From NCBI GenBank assembly GCA_022600345.1, contig JAHZKP010000127.1, forward strand, positions 1 through 34,495: a stretch of 34,495 nucleotides of DNA, given 5' to 3'. Within the stretch, counting starts at the first letter, position 1. Every line of letters begins with the position of its first letter. Under the pieces are notes generated by a model. The model was given only the letters and a program-made list of their open reading frames with translations, was not told the origin of the DNA and searched no databases. The translations under genes were made by a program, and so were the position numbers. This document shows positions 23,691 to 31,135 of the stretch, one piece after another. Origin of the DNA: Alphaproteobacteria bacterium. Lineage in GTDB: Bacteria > Pseudomonadota > Alphaproteobacteria > Rhizobiales > Hyphomicrobiaceae.

Positions 23691-24691
23691 TGATAACCCT
23701 CGCCTTCACGTACCTTGCCGCGAAACACCCAATAGGAATAAGCCGTATAGGCGAAGATGAACGGCAGCAAAACAACGGCTCCGATGAGCAGGAACAACAA
23801 GCTGGAATCGGGGGCCGCCGCGTCCCAGATGGTGATCGAATGCGGCACCATGTAAGGGTAAAAGCCGATTCCCAGCCCGATGAAGCAGATCACGAACAAC
23901 GCGAGCGCGGATAAGAACGGCCGCAGCTCCTGGCGTCGGCTCAATCCGAAATACAAACTGTAGGCAGTCCCCAGAACCATCAAGGGCACCGGGGCAACGT
24001 AGATGATCGCCGGGAAGGCAAACCACCGCTGCATGAATACGTCATTGAGGAACGGCGTCCACAAGCTGACAATGCCAACCATAACGACGGTACCGAATGC
24101 GCTTGTCCACGCCCAACCGTAGGCCTGCTGTTGCAGTTCGCCTTCGGTCTTCAAGATCAGCCAGGTCGAACCCAGCAACGTGTAGCCGATAACCACCGCA
24201 AAGCCTGTGACAATGCTGAATGGAGTCAACCAGTCCCACCATCCGCCAGCATAAGCGCGCCCTGAGATCTCAATGCCCTGGACAAGCGCACCTAGCGCAA
24301 TGCCTTGTGCAAATGCCGCTGTCAGAGACCCAAGCGTGAACGACCAATCCCAAAGCCATCGATACTTCGTAGCTTTCCAGCGATATTCAAAAGCCACGCC
24401 ACGAAAAATCAGCCCCAGCAGCATGGCGATGATGGGCGCATAAAGCGCCGGCATGATCACCGCATAGGCTAGCGGGAAGACGGCAAACAACCCGCCTCCC
24501 CCAAGTACGAGCCAGGTCTCGTTTCCATCCCAGACCGGGGCCACTGTATTCATCGCGACATCGCGGTGGCTGTCCTTGCGCATCAACGGAAACAGGATGC
24601 CAAGCCCCAGGTCGAAGCCATCGAGAATTACATAAGCCAGCACCGCAACGGCGATAAGAATGGCCCAGACAAGCGCAAGGTCGAGTTCCAT
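23687..24691 (-). CDS. cydB: cyanide-insensitive quinol oxidase subunit II
   Basis: A 334-aa polytopic membrane protein (CioB/AppB type) with about eight or nine hydrophobic helices. Family blocks: VILDGFDLGLGILFPL near the N-terminus, TVAPVWDGNETWLVLGGGGL, LIFRGVAFEYRWK, and PHSITIWDAAAPDSSLLFLL near the C-terminus. With CydA it forms the terminal oxidase that reduces oxygen using quinol. The ATG has AGGAG 8 bases upstream and starts 10 bases after the cydA stop. The DUF2474 gene overlaps its end. Confidence 0.9.
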   Translation of the reverse strand: MELDLALVWAILIAVAVLAYVILDGFDLGLGILFPLMRKDSHRDVAMNTVAPVWDGNETWLVLGGGGLFAVFPLAYAVIMPALYAPIIAMLLGLIFRGVAFEYRWKATKYRWLWDWSFTLGSLTAAFAQGIALGALVQGIEISGRAYAGGWWDWLTPFSIVTGFAVVIGYTLLGSTWLILKTEGELQQQAYGWAWTSAFGTVVMVGIVSLWTPFLNDVFMQRWFAFPAIIYVAPVPLMVLGTAYSLYFGLSRRQELRPFLSALALFVICFIGLGIGFYPYMVPHSITIWDAAAPDSSLLFLLIGAVVLLPFIFAYTAYSYWVFRGKVREGEGYH

Positions 24692-24701
24692 CGATGCTCT
24701 C

Positions 24702-26126
24702 CTATTGGCCAGAGGTGCGTGGCTGAGTAGATTCTCCGGGGAAGCGAAGCGGTGGCGTTGGCGTAATGCCGGTTGTGCGGGTCGGCTGGTTTTCCGGCAG
24801 CCCCGCCTCTCCGGGCTCGGGTGTTTTGCCCATCAACTTCATCAGGTAGAACACCCCCGCTCCAAAGACGAAAAAGTAGACAACTACAAACGCCGCAAGC
24901 GAGAATGAGACAGCCGGGGCGTCCAGTGGCGACGCCGAATCTATCGTCTTCAGCAGTCCGTAAACCGTGTACGGCTGCCGCCCCATCTCCGTCGTGATCC
25001 AACCGGCAAGAACCGCAACGAAGCCCATCGGACCCATCACAATCGCAGCCCGGTGCAACAGCCCCGGTCGGTAAAGCCCGCCCCTGAGCCGCGCCACCAG
25101 CGCCCATAATCCCAGACCGACCATCGCAAAACCAATCCCGACCATGATCCGGAAACTCCAGAAAATCACAGGTGCATAGGGGCGCTCATCTTTGGGCCAG
25201 GCCTTCAGCCCCTTTAACTCTCCATCCCAATCATGCGTCAGGATCATGCTTCCCAATTTCGGAATCTCGATTGCGTAGAGTGTTTTCTCCGCTTCCATAT
25301 CCGGCCAACCAAACAGGATCAACGGAGCGCCCTTCTGAGTTTCAAAGTGTCCCTCCATCGCCGCAATCTTGGCCGGTTGGTATTCAAGCGTATTCAGGCC
25401 GTGGGCATCGCCGGCAACGATCTGCATCGGCGCAACGATCACCGCCATCCACATCGCCATCGAGAACATCAGCTTCGCGCTGTCATTGTTCCTGTCTTTG
25501 AGAATGTGCCATGCCCCCACAGCACCGACGACAAAGGCCGTTGTCAGGTAGGCGGCCAGAACCATATGAACCAAGCGGTAGGGGAACGATGGATTAAAGA
25601 CGATCTCCCACCAGTTCGCCGGCACAAACTGCCCGACGTCATTGTAGGCAAACCCCGCAGGCGTATGCATCCAGCTATTGACCGAAAGAATCCAGAAGGC
25701 GGAAAAGAACGTCCCAAAGGCCACCAGCGCCGTTGCCAGGAAGTGCAGGCCCTTGCCGACTCGGTCCATGCCAAACAGCATCACGCCCAGGAAGCCGGCC
25801 TCAAGAAAGAACGCCGATAAGACCTCATACCCCATCATCGGACCAAGCACCGGCCCGGTCTTATCGGAAAACACGCTCCAGTTGGTGCCGAACTGGTAAC
25901 TCATCACGATGCCGGAGACGACGCCCATGGCAAACGTGACTGCAAAGATCTTCAACCAGTATTTGAATGTGTCGAGATAAACCGAGCGCCCGGTCCACAG
26001 CCACAGGCCTTCCAACACAGCCAGATACGAGGCAAGCCCGATCGAAAACGCTGGAAAGATGATGTGGAACGACACCGTGAACGCGAATTGGATCCGCGCC
26101 AGATCGATAGCAAGTGGCATGTCCAT
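24702..26126 (-). CDS. cydA: cyanide-insensitive quinol oxidase subunit I
   Basis: A 474-aa heme subunit (CioA type). It starts DLARIQFAFTVSFHIIFPAF with heme ligand His21, then GYEVLSAFFLEAGFLGVMLF and NSWMHTPAG. The quinol loop region is short, as in the cyanide-insensitive subfamily rather than in E. coli CydA. The C-terminal tail (residues 445-474) is Pro/Thr-rich and soluble. It leads the cydA-cydB-DUF2474 operon and is divergent from the adaptor gene at 26524. The start has GGAG 10 bases upstream; an ATG two codons later is an alternative. CioAB oxidases work under cyanide or NO stress. Confidence 0.9.
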   Translation of the reverse strand: MDMPLAIDLARIQFAFTVSFHIIFPAFSIGLASYLAVLEGLWLWTGRSVYLDTFKYWLKIFAVTFAMGVVSGIVMSYQFGTNWSVFSDKTGPVLGPMMGYEVLSAFFLEAGFLGVMLFGMDRVGKGLHFLATALVAFGTFFSAFWILSVNSWMHTPAGFAYNDVGQFVPANWWEIVFNPSFPYRLVHMVLAAYLTTAFVVGAVGAWHILKDRNNDSAKLMFSMAMWMAVIVAPMQIVAGDAHGLNTLEYQPAKIAAMEGHFETQKGAPLILFGWPDMEAEKTLYAIEIPKLGSMILTHDWDGELKGLKAWPKDERPYAPVIFWSFRIMVGIGFAMVGLGLWALVARLRGGLYRPGLLHRAAIVMGPMGFVAVLAGWITTEMGRQPYTVYGLLKTIDSASPLDAPAVSFSLAAFVVVYFFVFGAGVFYLMKLMGKTPEPGEAGLPENQPTRTTGITPTPPLRFPGESTQPRTSGQ

Positions 26127-26326
26127 AAGGCGACCGCTCCAAGGAATTGAGATTGTCTAGCAGGCTGTTGAAACGCGCTCGGTATTCATTGAATCGATCA
26201 CGCGCACTAAGCTGTTGGTTTTTCGCATGTTCGATCCGCAAAACCGCCCACGCTCTAGCCCAACACGCTTTCACTCACGATAGAGCAAGTTCTGACCCAC
26301 GTCAGCCAGACAGAATGTCCTGAACA

Positions 26327-26348
26327 CGCCAGCCCCCGCTGGCTGGCG
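26327..26348. repeat. perfect 8-bp stem hairpin
   Basis: CGCCAGCC (26327-26334) and GGCTGGCG (26341-26348) pair around 6 bases, in the 397-bp divergent interval 26127-26523. CTGAC/GTCAG (26292-26305) is a smaller one nearby. No T run follows, so it is not a typical terminator. Confidence 0.4.
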
Positions 26349-26403
26349 GTATTTCAAATGCAACCGCAATCAACGCACCTGAAATCCAGTCGCATAGCTT
26401 CGG

Positions 26404-26433
26404 TTGTGGCAAGGCACTTATGCAACCTATAGT
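26404..26433 (+). promoter_or_regulatory. candidate promoter of the adaptor/protease operon
   Basis: TTGTGG (26404-26409) and TATAGT (26428-26433) are 18 bases apart, about 90 bp upstream of the first adaptor gene. The 10-mer CAACCTATAG here recurs in the intergenic region before the giant protein gene (31010-31019). Confidence 0.4.
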
Positions 26434-26437
26434 AAAC

Positions 26438-26450
26438 TGATTGTCAATCA
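26438..26450 (+). promoter_or_regulatory. 13-bp palindrome next to the candidate promoter
   Basis: TGATTG-T-CAATCA is a perfect inverted repeat with a 1-base centre, starting 5 bases after the candidate -10 box. This is an operator-like position covering the likely transcription start. Confidence 0.4.
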
Positions 26451-26523
26451 TGTTGCCTTACTTAATGGAGCAAGGCGAAAAGTTTGGCCAAACCACTAAA
26501 ACGATCTCTCTGGAGTATTTGCG

Positions 26524-27309
26524 TTGAGAGTCCCATCAACATTGAGGTTCACGCTGCTATTGTTCCTGGCAATTGCCGCAAGCGCACCCGCTATTGCCCA
26601 AAACCAATCGTTAGAAACACAGCTTGAACCACGCGGCGTTGTATCGTCGCGCTCAAAAGCCGTTATCGCATCCGAACTGGTAGCGCGGTTAAAGAGCATT
26701 CCATTTACCGACGGAGATCACTTCCAAAAGGGCGATACGCTGCTCGAATTCGATTGCCGTCGCTATCGGGCTGAATTGGACGCGGCCCTCGCCGAACAGC
26801 GCGCAGCACACCTAAACGTCCGCGAAAACAGCGCGTTACGACGCCACAAGGCCGTCGGTGCCAATGAATTGGAAATTTCCCGCGCCAAGTTTGCCCAGGC
26901 AAAAGCCGCAGCCCTGGCGATTGGCGTGCGCATGAGCCAATGCAAAATACTCGCCCCATTTTCCGGCCGCATCATCGAAAAGCTCGTCAATGAGTTCGAA
27001 ATTCCAAAGGCAAATGAACCGCTATTGCGAATTATCGATCACCGCAATCTGGAAATAGAACTTATTATCCCGTCGCAATGGCTGTCCTGGCTGAACACGA
27101 ACCACGAATTCAGCTTTATCGTCGACGAAACACAAAACGCCTATTCGGCAAAAGTTCATTCAATCAGCGCCGCTGTCGACCCAATTTCGCAAACCATCCG
27201 CGTCAAAGGAGAGTTCCTGTCGCCACCTGACAAAGTCCTGCCCGGAATGAGTGGAACGGCACGTTTCAAAAACGCTTCAGCGCTAGCCCAACAAGTGCCG
27301 AAGGGGTGA
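26524..27309 (+). CDS. RND/HlyD-type periplasmic adaptor protein
   Basis: A 261-aa protein with a signal peptide (TLLLFLAIAASAPAIAQ) and a membrane-fusion adaptor core. The lipoyl-like half (ASELVARLKSIPFTDGDHFQ) is followed by a short coiled coil rich in Ala (about 85-145), the second lipoyl half (CKILAPFSGRIIEKLVNEFE) and a beta-barrel part ending VLPGMSGTARF. The start is TTG with GGAG 8 bases upstream; no ATG precedes the signal peptide. No RND pump or ABC transporter gene accompanies it here. It is 4 bases from the next gene, in an operon of three adaptor-like proteins. Confidence 0.85.
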   Translation: MRVPSTLRFTLLLFLAIAASAPAIAQNQSLETQLEPRGVVSSRSKAVIASELVARLKSIPFTDGDHFQKGDTLLEFDCRRYRAELDAALAEQRAAHLNVRENSALRRHKAVGANELEISRAKFAQAKAAALAIGVRMSQCKILAPFSGRIIEKLVNEFEIPKANEPLLRIIDHRNLEIELIIPSQWLSWLNTNHEFSFIVDETQNAYSAKVHSISAAVDPISQTIRVKGEFLSPPDKVLPGMSGTARFKNASALAQQVPKG

Positions 27310-27313
27310 TGTC

Positions 27314-28750
27314 ATGGCCGCAGCTTTAAGATCCAAGCCACGCACAGCCCGGCAAAACGGCCCCTCGGCCCACGCTAATCGGCAACGCTCATCCCCCGCG
27401 AACCCGCCGCGCCCGACAGATACCGGCACCACCACCGGCCTTGAAATGATCCTGGCCCTTGAAGCACGGTTCCGCGCCGCTGAGTCACCCGAAGAAATCG
27501 GCTATCTGGCCGCCAACGACATGCGCAAACTGACCGGTTCCCGCCAGACATTCGTGCTGCAGGCAAACCGGGCGGGCTCGTTCAAGATCAAAACCGTCTC
27601 CAGCCTGGCAACCCTCGAACGCGACGCCCCCTTGATCCGCTGGATCGAAAAGCTGGTTGCAACGATGCATAAGGAACACGCACCCGCGCAGGCCGTTGAC
27701 TTCACCCTGCCCGCCTACTGCGACAACGACTGCCAGGACGCGCGCGCCTACCCCTTCCGCCACCTTCGCTGGCAACCACTTAAGTTGTCGGATGGAACCG
27801 CCTTCGCTGGAATACTGGAGGCTCGCGAACGTCCTTTCACGAGCGCCGACCAGCAGCTATGCTCTCGCCTCGCAGACGCGCTTGGCCATTCCTGGCGGGC
27901 GCTGACAACCGACAGAAGCCTGCGCCCCTCGCAACATCGACTTGCCATTTGGGCAGCACTCACCTGCGCTGTAATTCTCGCCGGCGCTATCCCCGTGCCG
28001 TTGACGACCATTGCGCCAATGCAGATCACAGCCAGTGATCCTTATGTCATCACCGCCCCGATGGACGGCGTCATTAAAACCGTTTCGCAAGCCCCGAACA
28101 CTCACATCTTGAAGGGGCAAACCCTGTTCAACTTCGACGACACGAGCTTCCGCAACAGAGCGCTGTTGGCCGAGCGCGAACTGGCGATTGCCAAAGCCAC
28201 CCACCACAAGACACGTCAACAAGCCTTCTCCAGCGAGGACGCCCGCTACCAGCTTGCAATCACCAGATCCGAACACGCATTGAAGGCCGCCGAACTGGCC
28301 TATGCCAACGAACTGCTTTCCCAATCGCACGTCACCGCCCCGGTTTCAGGCATTGTCATTTATCCAGACAAGAACGAACTTGAAGGGCGCCCCGTCGTAA
28401 CCGGCGAAGCGGTCATGGAAATCGCCGACCCTCAAAAGGTCGAGATTCAAATTGATCTCCCGGTTGCCGACGCCATCGTCCTGAAAAAGGGCGCCGATGT
28501 CCGCGTCTTTCTCGACGCAGCCCCGCTTGAGGCCCGTGAAGCCCGGATTATCACCGCCAGCTACCATGCCCAGCCCCAGGCCTCCGGCCAATTGGCCTAC
28601 AAGCTCACCGCCCGGTTCAAACAACACCGCGGCGAACTCCCCCGTATCGGTGCACACGGATCCGCTCAGGTCTTCGGCCAGACGACTTCTCTTGCTTTCT
28701 TTTTATTGCGCCGTCCGATCGCCGCCATCAGGCAGACTTTCGGATTCTGA
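27314..28750 (+). CDS. membrane protein with GAF-like and HlyD domains
   Basis: A 478-aa protein of unusual order. Residues 1-40 are Pro/Arg-rich. Residues 44-195 resemble a GAF-type sensory fold (EEIGYLAANDMRKLTGSRQT, RPFTSADQQLCSRLADALGH) and should be cytoplasmic. Residues 209-230 are a membrane helix (LAIWAALTCAVILAGAIPVP). Residues 240-460 are an HlyD-like periplasmic adaptor (VITAPMDGVIKTV, coiled coil 285-325, SHVTAPVSGIVIYPDKNELE, VPVADA-type barrel). The layout would let a cytoplasmic signal gate a periplasmic adaptor; that is inference. AAGGGG precedes the ATG by 7 bases. It lies between the adaptor gene and the M50 gene, with gaps of 4 and 2 bases. Confidence 0.8.
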   Translation: MAAALRSKPRTARQNGPSAHANRQRSSPANPPRPTDTGTTTGLEMILALEARFRAAESPEEIGYLAANDMRKLTGSRQTFVLQANRAGSFKIKTVSSLATLERDAPLIRWIEKLVATMHKEHAPAQAVDFTLPAYCDNDCQDARAYPFRHLRWQPLKLSDGTAFAGILEARERPFTSADQQLCSRLADALGHSWRALTTDRSLRPSQHRLAIWAALTCAVILAGAIPVPLTTIAPMQITASDPYVITAPMDGVIKTVSQAPNTHILKGQTLFNFDDTSFRNRALLAERELAIAKATHHKTRQQAFSSEDARYQLAITRSEHALKAAELAYANELLSQSHVTAPVSGIVIYPDKNELEGRPVVTGEAVMEIADPQKVEIQIDLPVADAIVLKKGADVRVFLDAAPLEAREARIITASYHAQPQASGQLAYKLTARFKQHRGELPRIGAHGSAQVFGQTTSLAFFLLRRPIAAIRQTFGF

Positions 28751-28752
28751 TT

Positions 28753-30882
28753 ATGACCACTGAAGCGCAAGCAGAACCCCTCGCAACCCTGCGTGAGGAC
28801 CTGACCCTTCGCCCCGGCGCGCCAGCAAAAAACGGCGAACCGCGCTGGCTGATTTACGACCCCGTCCGCCACCGGTATTTCGAAATCGCCCAACCGGCCT
28901 TCGAACTGCTGTCGGTATGGCCCGCACCCTCACGCGATGAATTCAAAGAGCGCTTCGAGGAAAAGTTTCTTCGCTCGCCCTGCGATACCCAGATCGACGA
29001 ACTCCAGCATTTCATCCACTCCAACAGCCTCACCCAGACCCCACCTGGCGGCGATAGTCGCGCATTCCTGGAACAGTCCCAACGCACTCGCCGAAGCGTT
29101 TTCATGCAAGGCGTCCAAGGGTACCTGTTCATCAGGTTTCCCCTTGTCCGCCCCAGCCGTTTCCTGACCGCGACCTTGCCGATCGTTGCTCCGCTCTTTT
29201 CGCGGCTGGCCGCCTGGATCATCCTTACCGTTGGCCTCATTGGCATCTACCTGGTCTCCCGGCAATGGGACGCCTTCACCCACACCTTCCTGCACTTCTT
29301 CTCCACCGAAGGAGCGATTTACTACGGCGTCAGCCTGATTCTCATAAAGACGCTGCACGAGCTCGCCCACGCCTACACCGCGACGCGCTACGGTGTGCGT
29401 GTTCCCACAATGGGCGTCGCCCTGATGGTGATGTTTCCTGTTCTTTATACCGACGTCACGGACGCCTGGCGGCTACGCTCACGACGCCAGCAGCTTGAGA
29501 TTGCCGCAGCCGGCATCGTCATGGAATTGGCGATCGCCTGCCTTGCCACCTTCGCCTGGGCCGTCCTGCCTGAGGGACCTGCAAAAAGCGTCGCCTTCAC
29601 GCTGGCGACCAGCAGTTGGATTCTGAGCCTTGCCATCAACCTCAATCCCCTGATGCGCTTTGATGGCTATTACCTGTTGGCGGATTTCTGGGGCATTTCC
29701 AACCTTCAGTCCCGTTCGTTTGCCATTGGCCGCTGGTGGTTACGCGAAGCCTTATTCGACCTCAAACACCCTCCACCCGATCGCTTTGACGCTCGGACGC
29801 GCAGGCTGCTTGCCGCCTATGCCTTCGCCACCTGGATCTACCGCTTTTTCCTTTTCCTGGGCATCGCACTTCTCGTCTACCACATCTTCTTCAAAGCCCT
29901 TGGCATCGTCTTATTCCTCGTTGAGATCGCTTACTTCATCGCGCTGCCGATAATGCGTGAATTCACATGCTGGTGGACAATCAAGGACGAAATCATGCAG
30001 ACCAGACGAACGGCCTATACAGCCCTGACGATTGCATTCCTAATCGGGCTTGCGGCAATACCGGTAAGCCGCACCGTTGTAATTCCCGCCACTCTCGAAG
30101 CTGAAGCTGCAAACAGCGTTTTTGCCCCGGCGCCCGGCAGGATCAAAGACGTTTTCATACATGACAGTGAGCCGGTTCGAAAAAATCAGATCCTGGCCCA
30201 ATTGGAATCTCCCGAGCTATTGCATCAACTGAGATTGACTGAAAGAAAGATAGAACTTGTAAAAGCACGAATTGCCCGCATAGCATCAGGTGAAAAGGAG
30301 CGCTTCAATAGCACAGTGCTCCATCATGAGCTTTCCGCCTTGCAGGAGAAACACGACGGACTGGATCGAGAAGTCGCCCGCCTGACGCTGCGCGCGCCGT
30401 CCGATGGCCACATCCGCGACCTCAATCAACTCGTTCACGTCGGAAGGTGGTTGAAAAGCGATGAACTCATCGCCCGCATTGTCAAGGGCGGCGACAACCG
30501 GCTGCGAGGCATACTTGGCGAGGACGATCTCTGGCGGCTGGAGCCGGGTGCATCAGGCATATTCATTCCCGACGACCCATCCATGTCTTCACTTGCCGTA
30601 TCGCTCGACGCCATCAACACAGCAGGCGAAAACACATTGGAAAACGACTATCTGGCCTCGACTTTCGGCGGCCCGATCCCTGTCGAGAAAACCTCAGATG
30701 GCAAGTTGAAGCCGGTCAACGGCATTCATTCGGCAAGCTTTTCGCCCCGCAACTCAAACCTGCCAGTCGCAGGTCGGAAAGTCCTGCGCGGCGTCATCCA
30801 TCTGACCGGAAAACCGGAAAGCCTCGCCGCGGCAGCCTGGCGCCAGGTCATGCGGATTCTCGTCCGCGAATCGAGCCTGTAG
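28753..30882 (+). CDS. PqqD-like / M50 site-2 protease / HlyD fusion
   Basis: A 709-aa polytopic protein. Residues 10-95 resemble a PqqD-type peptide-recognition domain (RWLIYDPVRHRYFEIAQPAF). An M50 metalloprotease follows (about 135-430): zinc motif HELAH (H202, E203, H206) in a membrane helix and the third ligand in NPLMRFDGYY (D304). After further membrane helices, residues 450-620 are a periplasmic HlyD-like adaptor (FAPAPGRIKDVFIHDSEPVR, coiled coil 510-555, LRAPSDGHIRDL). The catalytic residues are intact. It likely cuts membrane or exported substrates; the giant protein encoded next is the obvious candidate. It starts 2 bases after the preceding stop. Confidence 0.85.
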   Translation: MTTEAQAEPLATLREDLTLRPGAPAKNGEPRWLIYDPVRHRYFEIAQPAFELLSVWPAPSRDEFKERFEEKFLRSPCDTQIDELQHFIHSNSLTQTPPGGDSRAFLEQSQRTRRSVFMQGVQGYLFIRFPLVRPSRFLTATLPIVAPLFSRLAAWIILTVGLIGIYLVSRQWDAFTHTFLHFFSTEGAIYYGVSLILIKTLHELAHAYTATRYGVRVPTMGVALMVMFPVLYTDVTDAWRLRSRRQQLEIAAAGIVMELAIACLATFAWAVLPEGPAKSVAFTLATSSWILSLAINLNPLMRFDGYYLLADFWGISNLQSRSFAIGRWWLREALFDLKHPPPDRFDARTRRLLAAYAFATWIYRFFLFLGIALLVYHIFFKALGIVLFLVEIAYFIALPIMREFTCWWTIKDEIMQTRRTAYTALTIAFLIGLAAIPVSRTVVIPATLEAEAANSVFAPAPGRIKDVFIHDSEPVRKNQILAQLESPELLHQLRLTERKIELVKARIARIASGEKERFNSTVLHHELSALQEKHDGLDREVARLTLRAPSDGHIRDLNQLVHVGRWLKSDELIARIVKGGDNRLRGILGEDDLWRLEPGASGIFIPDDPSMSSLAVSLDAINTAGENTLENDYLASTFGGPIPVEKTSDGKLKPVNGIHSASFSPRNSNLPVAGRKVLRGVIHLTGKPESLAAAAWRQVMRILVRESSL

Positions 30883-30933
30883 TTCGAATTAGATTTTCAA
30901 AAAATACCGTTTCCTGTCCCACCCGCCGGAACC

Positions 30934-30961
30934 AATCGGCATTCGTACCGGAATGCGGATT
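30934..30961 (+). repeat. inverted repeat after the M50 gene
   Basis: AATCGGCATTC (30934-30944) pairs with GAATGCGGATT (30951-30961) with one G:G mismatch and a 6-base loop. It is followed by GTCTAAAAA, so it is a weak terminator or an operator in the 253-bp gap before the giant gene. Confidence 0.4.
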
Positions 30962-31135
30962 GTCTAAAAATATCAGCAAACAACAAGTTTTACGCTTTGA
31001 AATAAATACAACCTATAGATGCGCTTCAGCGCCGGTTCAACCAAAAAGTAATTTTATCCATCTATAAATTGGCAACTGAACAACAACCGCAATTCTCTCC
31101 CCCAAAGTTTTTACCCGGAAACCGGAGTCCGATTT

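Noticed and set aside
13474-26171. 12-mer CAGGCTGTTGAA shared by 13476-13487 and 26161-26172, like some insertion-sequence ends
   Set aside because: Only the 12-mer is shared; there is no transposase, target duplication or longer match, so it is treated as chance or a very old remnant.
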